Shown here in pieces: positions 45,330-58,384 of a DNA stretch of 64,000 nucleotides. Numbering within the stretch: the stretch's first letter is position 1; the number at the start of each line of letters is the position of its first letter. The notes under the pieces were generated by a model, which saw nothing but the letters and a program-made list of their open reading frames with translations, had not been told where the DNA came from and made no database searches. Position numbers and translations under genes: made by a program. Origin of the DNA: Homalodisca vitripennis (lineage: Eukaryota > Arthropoda > Insecta > Hemiptera > Cicadellidae); assembly GCF_021130785.1 (NCBI RefSeq), contig NC_060213.1, positions 96,464,501 through 96,528,500 of the forward strand, given 5' to 3'.

Positions 45330-45800
45330 AACACACGTCACACTAGCGCACGTGAAAGTGGGAGACAAACAATAAAATCTTTGTCGGTACTTCCTGTGGC
45401 ATCGCGGCGTGTCATCTAAAACAAGGAGACAGGAAGGTGATAGGGTGGAGGGGGAGGGTAAAGTCAGCCACTTCCAACCTTATATTTTGGCCCTAGACCT
45501 TAATGTCATGATGTGTGTACGAATTTTGTTGGTCGATGTTTGTTTCAACGTTCTTATCATTGGTGCTTTTTATGATATGCATCCTGTGGAGTAGCAACAC
45601 CTGGGTTCATTTTCTCCTTTCTGGACTCTAAGCAGTTTTCGGATATGTTGAATATTTTCTTTTTCTCGTTCCTTTCTTCTCTTTCTATTTAATAACAATC
45701 TATTGCTGCATGTTCTTTTTTTATGTATTACTTATTTTCTCACCTGACAAAGAAGATATATTTCAATCCTCAATACGTTGTGTTATACATTTTTGTAACA
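45330..45800 (+). repeat. Copy of the dispersed CTGATGA...CGAAAC repeat
   Basis: GGTTCATTTTCTCC, TCTGGACTCTAAGCAGTTTT and, at 45744-45785, CTGACAAAGAAGATAT...TCAATACGTTGTG match the repeat at 11140-11362. The core is mutated (CTGACAA, CAATACG). Confidence 0.5.
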
Positions 45801-45879
45801 TATAAAAATAGAGCTCTAGCTGAAACACGTTGTTACCTCAATTCAGACTAGGCTCAGATGATTACCTGTTTGGGAAAAA

Positions 45880-45965
45880 ACCCTTACCCAATTCGAATCT
45901 AGGACTTTAATTCAATAAGTTAAAGTGCTAACCAATCAGGTACAAACAGTACCTAGTTTTATTAT
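45880..45965 (-). repeat. tRNA-like relic
   Basis: On the minus strand GATTGGTTAGCACTTTAA and CTAGATTCGAATTGGG resemble degraded A and B boxes spaced as in a tRNA. Not a functional tRNA. Confidence 0.35.
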
Positions 45966-46620
45966 TTAAAAATATAATCCAACACGCAAATTCATCACAA
46001 CGTTTATAATGTTAATTAAAGCTTTCTCGTATTCTACCAACAACATGTAAAAGATCAACCAAACTGTACGTCTTGTATAACCACAGGAAACGGAGCTATA
46101 TATTACAGAGCACCGCCTTCACACTAACAACGCCTGGCAAAGGCAGCGACGTCCACTGGCACAGACACTGGCTATGTTTGGCCTCAGGCCAGACTCTTGT
46201 TTACAGTTGGTGAGGCCTGCTGGGTGTTTACTACGTTCATAGCTAATAAAATTAATGTTCACGGCCTCTTTATTTGTTGTTAATTACACAGTTTTTGTTA
46301 GGGGGCTTGTGTCGGCAGATTGTAATAAAATTGGAAATACAAAATACACTCAGTAAATATATAATAAAATATTCAATAGTTATTTAGGTGTAATGTAATA
46401 TAAAATATACTATTTGGAGTTTTTCTGAGACATTAAAGTAAATAATGTTCCTTAGTTTCCCAAAAGAGTAGTAATTAATGATGGCCAGTGATGTATTTCA
46501 ATATAATTGTTTTATATTGGAATAACAATAATAAAGTTGTATAAAATATATAGGTGGATTAACACTTTATAAATTGTCGAATAAGTATTTAAAATAAAAT
46601 TACGAGAATACGCTTATATC

Positions 46621-46628
46621 GGTGTAAA
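46621..46628. repeat. hAT target-site duplication, left
   Basis: GGTGTAAA directly before the element. The identical 8 bp stand at 51176-51183. Copy A has a single related GGTATGAA at 313-320. Confidence 0.95.
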
Positions 46629-47163
46629 CAGGGCCGCCCACGGGGGGAGCAATGGCGCAAGTTGCGCCATTGAAACAAAAATTGGGGGGAATGGAAATTT
46701 TGGGGGGGAACTTTAAAAAGCGGGTTTCGGATACGTTATTTACAAAGTTAAAAACATTTACAAGTTTGCAGTAGTTTTAACAAATTAAAGCCGTGAGAGG
46801 CAAAAAATAAAAATAAAAGCAAATTAAACTTTGCAATTCAAACGAGGCGAATGCAGTAGTTCTATTTTTAGACCAACAGACCCCCGCCCCCGCCTTGCCA
46901 AGGTCGTTGTCAAGGGGAAGTCCACGCACCTCGCACCTCATCCCTTCCGCCCAGTGCTCAGTCAGTCACGCATTGTCTTTAAGTGTAGTGTGTAGTGTGT
47001 AAACATAACCTCAACACAACACAATAATTAGTGTCTTTACGAACGTAGTGACCACTTGAATGTCGTGTGTGCGTTTCTGTTTCGTTTTGTTATACGAGTT
47101 TAGTATTAAGTAGCTAATGTATTTCTGTGCTAACTATAACTTTTTGTTTTATAGAATTAAATA

Positions 47164-47424
47164 ATGCCTCGTAAATTAAAAATGGCATTCAAATATAAGT
47201 GTTTGGAACTAATGTGCAATACGGTGCACCGCCATGACAAGTGGCTAGAACACTGTAAAAAGAAACACCTCTATAAGTTCAAAAACAATATTGATATAAA
47301 ATATAAAATAACAGAGGAGAAAGAAGGTGATGGACCTTGGATACCCTACATGGGACCGTTCTACTTTAACTATGGACGACGAACCTCAACCATCAACTTC
47401 TGCGCAATCATCGGCTATTGAAAG
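47164..47424 (+). pseudogene. hAT transposase exon 1 (N-terminal zinc finger)
   Basis: Starts with ATG at 47164. A Cys/His cluster in KCLELMCNTVHRHDKWLEHC and the following KKKH suggests a zinc finger, as in ZMYM1-type hAT proteins. The frame shifts near 47330: the end of the exon, in another frame, reads EPQPSTSAQSSAIE, a linker typical of this family, and ends at AAG|GTACCG (donor at 47425). It joins the exon at 48272 in phase. Confidence 0.65.
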
Positions 47425-48271
47425 GTACCGCAATATTACAGTAACAAAATGTCCATATCTTAGTTTGTTCAATTTTAAAAGCAGGGAGTAAACACATATA
47501 GGCTATGCTCTATTAATGACTCGATCCTAAAGCTTTCAAAACATTAAAACCTTTCTAAGTAACAATTAATTAAGGCATTGAAGGCCATAGAAAAGGACAA
47601 AGCTTATAAAAGAAGACTAACAAATGATAAAAAAACTTCAAAATGCAAGTAAATATTATACTGTATTGAAGAGATGAGGCCTGCCTGAAATGGTGAAAAG
47701 CTAAATATATGTAAATATTAGCATTTTACATTTACAAACATACTATCAGCCAAATATTAAAGTAGTACTGGTCCAATACGTTATAAGCAAAAGCATCTAA
47801 TGAAATAAAAATTCAAATACAATTTAGTTTAATAATGTATAAGCCTATTGGTCTATAGAGTGTTTGTAATTAAAATATCAAGATCGTTTTACTTGTTATT
47901 GTTACAGCTTACAGCTTTTGCTTTGTCCCTTCAACCCTATTAACACTCTTTGTATGTAGAAAGGAGTTGCTATCTTTAAAAAAACATTTTGTCATAATAT
48001 ATTTTACCACTTTAGTATGATATTACTATTTTGAGGTGCCCTGAGACAAAAGAGGTTTCTCTAAAAATATATAGCTTTATGTGTGTTCGTTTATCTCCTG
48101 TTCGGTGTAGCAGAATGTGGCATATTATTGATAATAAATTCAAAAACAGTTCTAATTAATCTGTACTTGAAAAAAAGGGTTTATAGATTTTACTAAATTT
48201 TGACTAGCAGATTATTGATATAAAAGTTTACAGTAAAGGCATTTCTCTATATTTATATTGGTGGTGCCTAG
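47425..48271 (+). other. hAT transposase intron (847 bp)
   Basis: GTACCG donor at 47425 and a TAG acceptor at 48269-48271. The codon split across it restores the frame of the second exon. AT-rich without coding sequence. Confidence 0.6.
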
Positions 48272-50943
48272 GCCAGAAGACAATCCACATTCTGGAACAT
48301 CAGCTGTCCAAGACCGCAACGACGAAGAAGTTGAGCTGCAGTGTCTCCAAAGAGGAGATGGATCTAAATATACGCCTCTAATACTTGTTCACGATAAAGA
48401 AATTGAACTTCCAACGTCCTCCATGGAAACTAGCCTGCCAATGTCAACACCAGAAGAAAAAGACGAAGTTTTAGAAAATATAGAGGACAACATACCCACA
48501 GAGAAGTTACCTGAACCTATTACTTTGACCGAACTTCAATTCTCTACAATCGATCCTACAGATCCAGCATTTTATACTAACAAAAGACTCTCTGCTGAAC
48601 TAATTAACGAAGCACTAAAGCTGGAATCGCAAGACCTAAGTATAATAGATTTTCCTTCCTCATCCGGTAGAAAATTCAACCCAAAAGTTAAAAAAAGTCT
48701 TTTACCTATTGGAACAACCAAAGATAGGAAGTGGCTTGTTTACAGTAGACATTCTGATGCTGTATTTTGTTTGCATTGTTTGATATTTGCTTTGCCATCA
48801 GAAAGAACAATTTGGGGTACCACAGGTTATAGGGGTTGGACGGATCATACAGGAGATCGAGATATTTAACTTCATGAAAAATCAAAAATCCATATTTCTT
48901 CTCAAATTGGTAGATTGCAATGGATATCCAAAAAAAGAGTTGATACTGATTTGACTGAGCTAAATGGTAAATTAGTCAGTCATCACCGTGAGGTTCTATC
49001 GGTCGTTATAGACTGCTGTCGGTATCTGACCGAGGAGATGTTGGCTTTTCGAAATAAAAAGTCTCTAAACGGAAAACTAGTAAATTTATTTCGATTGCTT
49101 GCTAAGTATAACCCAGACGCAAGAGTTTATTTGGAGAAGTCAAAAGAAAATAAAACTAAACTTGGTTCTAATTTTCTGAGTTACAGAAACATTTATGATT
49201 TAATAAATCTCATGAATAGAATTGTTGTTCAATAATTGTGGATCATGTTAATGAAACTAATATGTATTCTATAATTCTTGACTCCACACAAGATGTTAGC
49301 AAGAAGGAATGCACAACAGTGCTAATTCGATATGTCGATCACAGCGATACATTCGGAGAAATCAAAGAGAATGTGAAGCCAGAAGAGCGGCTTGTTAACG
49401 TTTTTACTAGCGGAGACACAACTGGCAAAAACTTATCAATTGAGCTATTAAAAACTCTCCAGGAAATTGGATTTGATAAGAATGGTATGATTGGGCAGAG
49501 CATGGATGGTGCGGGAAACATGCGTGGTCTATTTAGTGGGGTCAAATCATTTGTCCTGAAGGAATGCCCTAAAGCATTCTACATTTGGTGTTGTTCACAT
49601 AGATTTGCCTTAGTTGTCTAAAAATCAATGGAATTGTGCCCACAAATAAGGGACATGTTCTCAACTCTGCAAGAACTGTACAATTTCATGTCTGGACATA
49701 AAAGACATCATATTTTTGTAGAGAAGTTAGAAAAAGGTCTATGTCAGGCTAGAAAAAAGCGTTTGAAAAGAGTCAATACGACAAGGTGGTCAAGCAAAAA
49801 CGATGCCGTAAACACCGTTATAACTTGCTATAATGTCCTAACCCTGGAAGACATACCTGATAACACTCAATCTGAAACGGACTCAAGAACATCAGCAAAA
49901 GGACTTCTGAAAGCACTATTTTTGATTATGAATCTGCTGCAGTTATGATCATTGCTGCCGAACTATTCAAAATTCTGTCACCAGTGACTGTTTGTTTACA
50001 GTCTAAAATTATTGACTACGGAATGATTCCGACAGTGGTGTCTGAAACTATTTCTAAACTCCAATCTATGAGAACCGACGAGGGATGGGACAAAATGGTG
50101 GGCAGTATTAATCATTTTGCTCAAGAACACAATCTCCAGAAAACTTCAAACAAACGAATCCGAAAGAGAAAAAGATTCATGGACGAACTTGCCATTGATG
50201 AAATAATATTAGGTCCTATGGCAAAACTGAGGACAGAAGTCTTCTTTAAAGTTCTTGATTCCGTGATCACACAACTACATGATCGTTTTCCTGAAAGGTC
50301 ATTAAATTTTGTGCAGTAAATGACTTATTTTTCTCACGAAAAGCTGCTAAACACTGGGGACGACACCCTAAACCCAGACATTGTCATTGACCTGTGTGGT
50401 TACTATGGATTGGATACCGAGAAACTTTGTGAGGAGTTTGATGTTTTCAGCCAGTTATACAAAGGCAGCTATCAAAATATTGACCTGTCAGATGCCCTTT
50501 CTTCAAAAGATGATAAATACAAAAATGCAAGACTAACCAATGAAGAAGTTGAAGTTGAAACCCAAGATTCTTCTGATGAAACATTGGATTGTACAAGTAC
50601 AATTGCAAAGTAACGATATCTTGATCAATGGATCAAGAAGGGCTTTATAAGACCCTATCGCTGTTTATTGAACATATCTGGGTTTCCATATTTGACATTG
50701 TATCAGATAATTCTCGCCCTGCCAGCAACAAGTTGCTCAGCTGAAAGAGCAATGAGCAAACTTAAAATCGTTAAAAATAGATTGAGATGCAGTATGGGTG
50801 ATACCTGGTTGTATGATATGTTGGTTTTGGCATCCGAAAAGGATATTTTACAATCAATTCCAAACAGTGAGATCATAGACAAATTTGGCATTTCAAGTGA
50901 GAACAGGAAAAAACTGCTGCTTTACAAAGGCCATCAAGGGTAA
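48272..50943 (+). pseudogene. hAT transposase exon 2 (catalytic and dimerisation domains), degraded
   Basis: The frame contains a TTF-type zinc-finger region (about 48650-48900, RKFNPKVKKSLLP, WLVYSRHSDAVFCLHCLIFA), the first catalytic block (YSIILDSTQDVSKKECTTVL), the second (GQSMDGAGNMRGLFSGV), the RVNTTRWSSKNDAV block and a C-terminal hAT dimerisation domain (LALPATSCSAERAMSKLKIV). Stops interrupt it near 48867, 49233, 49619, 50317 and 50611, and a frameshift lies near 49920 in a T run. It cannot make transposase. Once active, such a protein would cut and paste elements with matching ends. Confidence 0.93.
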
Positions 50944-51175
50944 TCAAAGGTTAAGTTCATCAAGTTAGTTACCTTTTTGAAACACCTCTAGCCATTTTGA
51001 CTTTTAATTATAGTACTGTACATTGATTTATTATTTTGTATGGCATATGTGTTGTTTATACATTTTATTTAAAAAATTTGACAATAATTATACTGTATAA
51101 TTTATACACCCCCATGAATGGTAAATTTTTTGGGGGGGAATGCGCCATAGCCTTTGGGGGGGATGGGCACCCCTG

Positions 51176-51183
51176 GGTGTAAA
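51176..51183. repeat. hAT target-site duplication, right
   Basis: GGTGTAAA, identical to 46621-46628. Duplication copy B resumes immediately after it. Confidence 0.95.
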
Positions 51184-54010
51184 ATTTATATTACGTTATA
51201 TTACGTTTCCTATAAGGTATTTAAGCGTAAGTATTTGGACCAATCCACCGCTGCAATATATCCACCAATCAACTTCAGCTGTAATATATTTAAAGCAATT
51301 TCGTCGTTATGACACACTGCGGCAATCAGACTTAGGTAGTATTACATAGTGGCGTTGTGTATACTCCATGTACAGTACTCTCTAGTGGTCTTAAAACTCA
51401 ACTATTTTTATATTTTTAGTACTTGTAAATTCTCCACGACGATAATTTAAATAATCTTACCAAGTTGCTTTAAAAATTATAGTGATCTTGAAAATGGAAA
51501 AAGTTAAATGATGTGATAATTATATATTAAACTATCGAATTGTAGCTATATAAGTAACATATCTTCAAACGTAGAGAATTCGGTGAAAAAATAAGCGTTT
51601 AAATATTGCACTTAAAATAAAATTTATATTTAAATGTTTTAATTTGTGTATGGGCTATTTAGGTTATTTGTTAAATGAAGGTGCAATAGGGGTAGGGATG
51701 GTGAATTTTGGTCAGTCATTTGTCTACAGTTAGTAGTTTAGTCATATGGCAAAAGTCAATAAGAGGAATAATAAGTGTAGTAATTATTATTCCTAATCAA
51801 ACCTAATCACATTCCTGGACATGCGATTAGGCTATTCCTAAGATTGTATTTTTTCTATTTATTTGAAGGAATAAATCATTATTCATTCATTTCAGTATTC
51901 ATTATTTCCCTACCTTTTTCCACGAAACACACGGACCGAGTTAATGGTTACATTAAACTTTCAAGTTTTAGCAAGGAGCGTTCGCATTATCTCAGCACCA
52001 CTAACAATAGACACGACTTTGGCAAAAATAGCTTTAATCGTAAAAGTTAACGTACTTTCTTGTTTTTTAATGTTCTCCTTTCCATAAAATAGTACAAAAC
52101 CGTTTTACGCGAAGAAAAAAATATAAAATATACCTCTAAAACCAGCATCTTCTGAACACCCTGGTCATTCTTATCTTGCCAGCTTTGGTGTATAAATCAC
52201 GTGTTTCAGCGATATATCTCTGATGTTTCTTATTCTTTAGCGTGTTATTTTACTGACATGCTACAGTTCAAGTACGTTTGTTTATTGTTTTTAACTGCAA
52301 CCCTTTTGATTTTATCTACGATTTTTACGCGTGTTGAATTATTCACATTTTTTAAGGATTTTACACAAATTTCAATGTTAAGTGCCTGAAGAAGAGGGCA
52401 GATTCCATTCCTCGAAACGTCGTGTTACTTGTAATGTAACACTTAACAATTCTAAATACGCGTAATTCTTTTAAATCGCTTGGTCAATTGTAAACTTAAA
52501 GCAGATAATATCTCTACTTGTTTATTTAGATATAGTAAGGTTACAAAAATCTGTATTATTATACTTATACTGTATATTATACAATAATACTTAAACAGCA
52601 AACCTGAATTGATGCCAATCATTAGGAAAGTTTTAACATAAATTAATTTAAATAGATTCAACTATTAAATTCAATTTACTTGTTTTATACTTAAATTAAA
52701 TTCTTACTCAACTGATAAAAATGTCATACAAATGTTTGATTTTATGAAGGTTATGTGTACAATACTTAATTTGTTACGTTATCTACTAAGTACGGAATGT
52801 GAATTATCCATTTATATAAACCTGCTCCTCATTCTAGATTATGAATACGTCCACAAATCATGGGAAACTAATCATTTGGTTTATTATGCTCCCACAGACT
52901 TATACGGAATTCGATTAAGCTATCAATATCGACGAATTATTTAAGACTTTATGGGAGCACATGACGTCGACACGGTAGTAACTGTCGAACTTCGCGGAGT
53001 TCTTTTATTAAAAATGGTGCAGCGCGGTAGTTTTAACTAATTAAGAACATTAATCAACTCTTAATATTCCTCTAACAAAGTATAACTTAAGGTCGTTCCA
53101 CTCTGCTTAACTGTTACTGAACATTGTATGCATACCGCAGTTCACACCAAACTGTTACCAGATTTAAAACATTTTCTCAGCCGGAGGGAATATTAATGCC
53201 CGCTGAAAAGAATTTAACGCTTTTTATCAATAATAAAAAGCAAATAAATCAGTTATATTAGTAATGAATAGTCTACAACCACAAAAGGAATACTATACGT
53301 TATCGTTTCCTAATACAAATTCGTAATTGTGTAGCCTATCTAAGGCGGCCGCCTACCGTAACTTCTTGACGATTAAATCTGTTTCTATAAACACAAATAA
53401 TACTGACTGGCTCGTCAGAAACTCTTCATGACTACATAACGATGATCCAGTAATCGTAATGGAACTTTGTACCCAGAGTTACTTGTTAGAGTTCCCCTAG
53501 AAATTTTTGAACATTTCGCAGATTTATCGCGTAAATTCACTAAACCTTTAACAACAGTTATCACAATCATAATTGATATAACACTAAGAATTATAAAAAT
53601 ATTGAAAACCTGTTATCTTTTAAATTATACATCGCTAATAATAATTTTAAAGTTTATTGAAGTTTAGATCTTGGACGTAAACCTTGATTTAAAATGGATG
53701 GACATCGGATACCGGTGTTCATCATATTGATAAATGGTACTAAAATAAAGTGTTTTAATGTACCGTATTTCAATCTGTGAACTCTGATATATTAAACAGC
53801 AAATGATCTAATTTTGAACTTATAGGCATTTTATGTGGGAATAATGTTGTCTAATTACAGTCTTGTGAGTGTCTTACATTCAGAAATTTAGCAAAAAATC
53901 TGAAATATAGCAAAAAAATTTAGAAAAATTTAGCAAATAAACGAATATTTTATTAGAACCTAATGCTTGCGATTTTATATTTTTTAAATCATGCGTACAA
54001 CAGATTTATA
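51184..54010. other. Copy B duplicated non-coding sequence
   Basis: It aligns with about 320-1850 of copy A. The best conserved part is 52948-53090 (CACGGTAGTAACTGTCGAAC). Short frames here are not conserved in copy A. The dispersed motif occurs at 52386-52428 (CTGAAGAAGAGGG...TTCCTCGAAACGTCGTG). Confidence 0.55.
52386..52428 (+). repeat. Dispersed CTGATGAAGAGG...CTCGAAACG motif, copy 5
   Basis: CTGAAGAAGAGGG and CCTCGAAACGTCGTG flank a 14-base spacer. Better preserved than its partner at 871-913. Confidence 0.55.
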
Positions 54011-54225
54011 ACACAATATGCGCAACGCGGGTTCACTAGTATTGATTTCCCATAAACTAAACAGAGCAATCACACTTCTACATGGTAAAACAAATTCTTC
54101 GGAACAATAGATTTATAACACAATATGCGCAACGCGGGTTCACTAGTATTGATTTCACATAACTAAACAGAGCAATCACACTTCTACATGGTAAAACAAA
54201 TTCTTCGGAACAATAGATTTATAAC
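54011..54225 (+). repeat. 107-bp tandem duplication inside copy B
   Basis: ACACAATATGCGCAACGCGG starts at 54011 and again at 54118, and the rest of the unit is almost identical. Copy A has the region once and without this duplication (about 1850-1900), so it arose after the larger duplication. Confidence 0.9.
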
Positions 54226-54455
54226 ACAATATAACCTAAAACTTACGTGATAAATCTTAAAGAATAGTTTCTTTAGACAAAAGAGCCCAGTTTAACTTTG
54301 TGCATCAGACAGGCTAATGGCCTTTAAGGGAGGGGTTGGCCAGTGTTTATATTCACCCTTTAAGAGCAAGATTATATAAAATGTGTGTTAACTTTACAAA
54401 GTTCTCTCGCTAATTGGAATTTTCCTTGCCTTCACGCAACAACCCTCGAATCAGT

Positions 54456-55584
54456 TGACAAAAAAAAAAAAAAAATAGAATTATTTTTCTTTTAGTAACC
54501 ATGGAAATAATGACAGTAGCCAAACGGTGAAGCTTTTGGGAATTATACTTGATCCAAAGCTATCCTGGAATCCTCATGTTGACTATGTGTGTAAAAAGTT
54601 GCATAGAGTGATTTACCTTCTAAGACACCTTAAACTATGCATACCAAATGATAGCTTAAGAATGGTTTATTTTGCATCTTTTCATAGCACGATAGCTTAT
54701 GGTTTGATTTTTTGGGGCAACTCCAGTGGCACAAACAGTGTTTTGATCACGCAGAAGAGGGCCATGAGAATTTTGGATGGGAGTGATCCCAGAGCTCACT
54801 GCAGACCTATATTTTTAAAATTAAAAATATTAACAGTGGTAAATCTTTACATACTTTTTGCTTTGTTGCATGTTAAGAAAAATTTTAGCAGCTTCACGCT
54901 TAACAAGCATGTACATAATTATATTACTAGAAATAGAGATTTAATTAATAGACCATACACAAGATTGAGTAAGATCTTGTTTTCCTATGAGTTTGTTGGT
55001 ATATCGATTTTAATAAATTACATTTAAGTGCTCAGAATGTCAGTGTAAAACGATTTAAGAAAGTCATGCATGACTGGCTTATTGAAAAACCTTTTTACAA
55101 ACTTGATGAATTTTACAGTTCTGACATTAGCATGTTAATGTTTGAGTAGATGTAGAGTAGTTACATGTGTATTTTAATTTTTACCTAAACTGTAGCTTAT
55201 TTTGATTATCCTTTTGCCTATGTTACAATTTTAAAAGTATCATTTTTCCATGTTACGTTCACATGTTAAGTTAAATTAATTTCTTGCACTGGGTTGCACG
55301 TTTTGTTTGTTTTTTACATTGCTATTAGTCTACTTAACTTTTTAACTTAATATTATTAAAAACCACTTTTTAACTTATTAACTATTGCTTTTAGCTATCG
55401 CTTTGATTCAACGGTATTATGCCCGTGATTTAACTATGAATTTACTGCACGATTGATTACCATTGTTTATATGTAATGTATATTTATTTGAATGTAATTC
55501 TTGATCTGTTTTAACTTGCAAGTTGTAATTGCATCATATTGTGACGAGATCCATTGCATGTAAATGTTTAAAGATCAATAAAGA

Positions 55585-55624
<40 letters not shown>

Positions 55625-55625
55625 A
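54456..55625 (+). mobile_element. 5'-truncated LINE fragment with (TATC)n tail
   Basis: Copy A is continuous across this point (GTTGAC... at about 2137), so the left edge is at about 54456. Coding sequence runs from 54527 (KLLGIILDPKLSWNPHVDYV), the region after the RT active site, through 55010. A frameshift near 55010 moves the reading to a frame that ends at 55147-55149. A 3' UTR with TCAATAAAGATATC leads to a CTAT repeat at 55589-55624. The tail type matches CR1/L2-like LINEs. No active site remains. Confidence 0.85.
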
Positions 55626-57150
55626 TAATTATTAAAAAATAAACCCTCGTTTTTTATAGATAATAGAAATATTCATGGAAATGTAACATGATTAAGTTTT
55701 AAATGATTGAGCATCTGAAATATTCCATTAATTTATTGAATGACGGCCTCATTTAACTACATTCCGATAAAAGTTTTATATTTACACATCGTACCGTCAA
55801 AAAGTTCGATATCCCGCAAAAAACGAATAAAGTACTTTTTATATCAATTTTAATTTTGATTGATCTTGCATTTTATCACGATAACAACTTGTCAAATAAA
55901 TAGATGACTAAAATGTATGTTTATTTCGTATCAGAGCAACTTCTGCCTGTAATTTTCTTTACTACTAGCGTTCCTTTACTTTTGTTTTTATCAATTTTGT
56001 TACAAATAAGATCTAAAATGACACTCTATTAATATGCGTGACAACAACCACCTCCCTATATCCTGGATGACATAACATAAGGATTTTTTATATATTAATT
56101 GAACATACTCGTAAATGGAAACTCTTTCTGTCTCATAATTAAAACTCATCTTTCCAACCAGCCAATGAAATTAGAATAATTTATTTATCCGAGAAAGCAA
56201 AAATCCAACTTAAATGACACATTTGTTTATCACCAGTTCAGTGTGAATCGGTTACTTAAATCACATTATCATCAAAGTAACACTTCCCTTATTTTCATAT
56301 GTTTATGTTTATGTATCCATGTATTTGAAATTTGAATAGAACCACCAAGTTATTACGTACCGTACTAATTTATGAATCTTTTGCTCAGAAACCTTAAAGA
56401 TGTACGTAAAGAATAATGTTTTTCTGCCAAATGACTGCAATATGTCACCCAGCCAATTTTCTCCTCAGACAGTTGAAAGCTATAAACCAGAGAAGTTGTC
56501 CGGCAATTAGTCAAGGGTCGAGATAATTGGTGCGAAATGCGGCTCGGCTCTAGCCATCCTAGACTAAAGCAAATCTTCATTAACGCTGCAGATAGTTTTA
56601 TGTTCTCAAAAGTATATATGTGATATTTTTACTTTATTTATCCTATTCTTAGTACTGCAGGGATCTCTTTAGGCTGATAGTGTACCATGATGATGTCTAC
56701 GATACGGTGTGGTGGCAGAATATTTATCTGAGTTGGTTTGATTTGGCCAAAGGTGTAAATAATATTCAACACTGATAAAGGGTATTTATCATTGTAATTT
56801 CAAGAGTCATTATAGATAGTACATGAATTTTTCTTTTTTTTCTCTATTAATAGTCAGACACTCGTATCTATATCACTAACTATTAAAGCTGGCTCTGGCG
56901 CAGAAATGCCGTAAGCATTAAGAATAATACTATCGTGTTAGAATTCGGACCTTTTCCATCGTTATATGTAACAAAATATATAACACGTTTCGAAGATTAA
57001 AATCTACTCTCTTTGTCAGATGCGGAGACAATCAGACATGCATGTTATAGCGTCCAGTAATAGATTGCTACTAAAGAAAAGAAAGAAAATATTTGAAATA
57101 CCCGAAAACTGCTTGGAGTCTGAACAGGAGAAAATTAACAAGTGTTAATC
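55626..57150. other. Copy B duplicated sequence with both conserved islands
   Basis: 56460-56600 and 56655-56765 are the copy B versions of the conserved islands at 2755-2905 and 2955-3065. The donor-like site of island 1 is changed here (GTGACA). Outside the islands similarity is weak. Confidence 0.6.
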
Positions 57151-57294
57151 ATCTGCCTGCCCTGGTGTGACGTATTTGTGCTCTTGACTTCTCTTGCTCG
57201 TAATTAGTAACGCATTCTGTTTACTGTCAACACTCTTTTTTAGTGGCAGTCCATTGCTGCATGTTTTAACTCTTACGTACTTCTTGTCTCCTCG

Positions 57295-57335
57295 CCTCAC
57301 GAAGAGGGTGGATTTCAAACTTGAAACATTTTGTA
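57295..57335 (+). repeat. Dispersed CTGATGAAGAGG...CTCGAAACG motif, copy 6 (degraded)
   Basis: CCTCACGAAGAGGGTGG and AACTTGAAACATTTTG. Partner of 3694-3740. Confidence 0.45.
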
Positions 57336-57790
57336 ACATATAACGATGACATAAGTCCTATTGTCCTCTCAAACATTTTTTCTTCGATAATAAACTATTA
57401 AACAAAGAATATTATTATCTTTGGATCGTACCGGTCCCTAAATTGGAGGTTTTCAGTGAGTTCGCAGTTTATTAAGATTGTATAATAATATGCACAATTA
57501 GTATAGTTTTCCTTACAGTACAAAGTACCCAATAGAGGTAAAGACGTGAGTCTTCATGTCAAGCTTCCTTTCATGTTCCTACTTCCTTGGATGTGTTCTT
57601 TTTATTTTCTAAGGGAATGAAAATAAATTACAGTTTACGCTATTGCAGCTGTTAACCTATTTTAGGGATGGCCTATTCTATTTAATTTAATTTAAACATA
57701 CATCCTATTTTTGACGTTTTAGACGTTTACATACATCCCTTTTTGACGTTTGAGGCTTTAAGATCAAAGTGAGGATGTCATCGAAAAGTT

Positions 57791-57829
<39 letters not shown>

Positions 57830-57889
57830 TAAATTGTATAAATGACAATTGCCTTATTTAATTCCAATAAACATTGAATCGCAAAAAGT

Positions 57890-57964
57890 ACTTGCTCCGC
57901 CGGGAGTCGAAACCGTATCTCTCACTTGCCGGGTGAATGTGCTACCATTACACCACAGAGCGCT
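57890..57964 (-). repeat. tRNA-like sequence, unit 1 (mutated)
   Basis: Same as the sequence at 58142-58216 but with changes in the T arm (GTCGAAACCG instead of GTCGAACCCG). Not expected to be a functional tRNA. Confidence 0.6.
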
Positions 57965-58141
57965 TACTTTTTCCGATTCAATTATTTTGTATTTAGCCGT
58001 ATCTGTCACATATGCGTTTAAATAAGCAAACAAACATACGATCGGAAGACCAAATGCCTGTCAAACGACTTTTATTTACATTAAATTGTATAAATGGCAA
58101 TTGCCTTATTTAATTTCAATAAACATTGAATCGCAAAAAGT

Positions 58142-58216
58142 ACTTGCTCCGCCGGGAGTCGAACCCGGATATCTCACTTGCCGGGTGAATGTGCTACCAT
58201 TACACCACAGAGCGCT
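58142..58216 (-). tRNA. tRNA-like sequence or pseudogene, unit 2
   Basis: On the minus strand it has an A box (TGGTGTAATGG), a B box (GGTTCGACTCC), a D stem GTGT/GCAC, an anticodon stem TTCAC/GTGAG, a T stem CCGGG/CCCGG and an acceptor stem with one mismatch. The anticodon loop would be CCGGCAA: position 33 is C instead of the universal U, and the anticodon would be GGC. Together with the tandem copy and a relic at 18089, a tRNA-derived SINE head or tRNA pseudogene is more likely than a working tRNA. Confidence 0.5.
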
Positions 58217-58316
58217 TACTTTTTCCGATTCAATTATTTTGTATTTAGCCGTATCTGTCACATATGCGTTTAAATAAGCAACTAACATACGATCGGAAGA
58301 CCAAATACCTGTAAAA

Positions 58317-58375
<59 letters not shown>

Positions 58376-58384
58376 AACAGTGAG

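Larger units (their letters stand above)
46629..51175 (+). mobile_element. hAT element (ZMYM1-like), full length, inactive
   Basis: The left tip CAGGGCCGCCCACGGGGG pairs with the reverse complement of the right tip, CAGGGGTGCCCATCCCCC. An exact 8-bp target duplication flanks the 4547-bp element, as expected for hAT. G-runs (GGGGGG) lie just inside each end. The transposase gene has an intron and many stops. Confidence 0.95.
57795..58376. repeat. (TA)n-flanked tandem duplication of a 252-bp tRNA-like unit
   Basis: Two units of 252 bp start at about 57829 and 58081 (TTAAATTGTATAAATG), with (TA)n at 57797-57823 and 58322-58376. The block is absent from copy A, which is continuous near 4290-4300. 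Confidence 0.85.

Noticed and set aside
58142..58216. Functional tRNA-Ala(GGC)
   Set aside because: C at position 33, a mismatched first acceptor pair and duplicated repeat context make a tRNA-derived repeat more likely.
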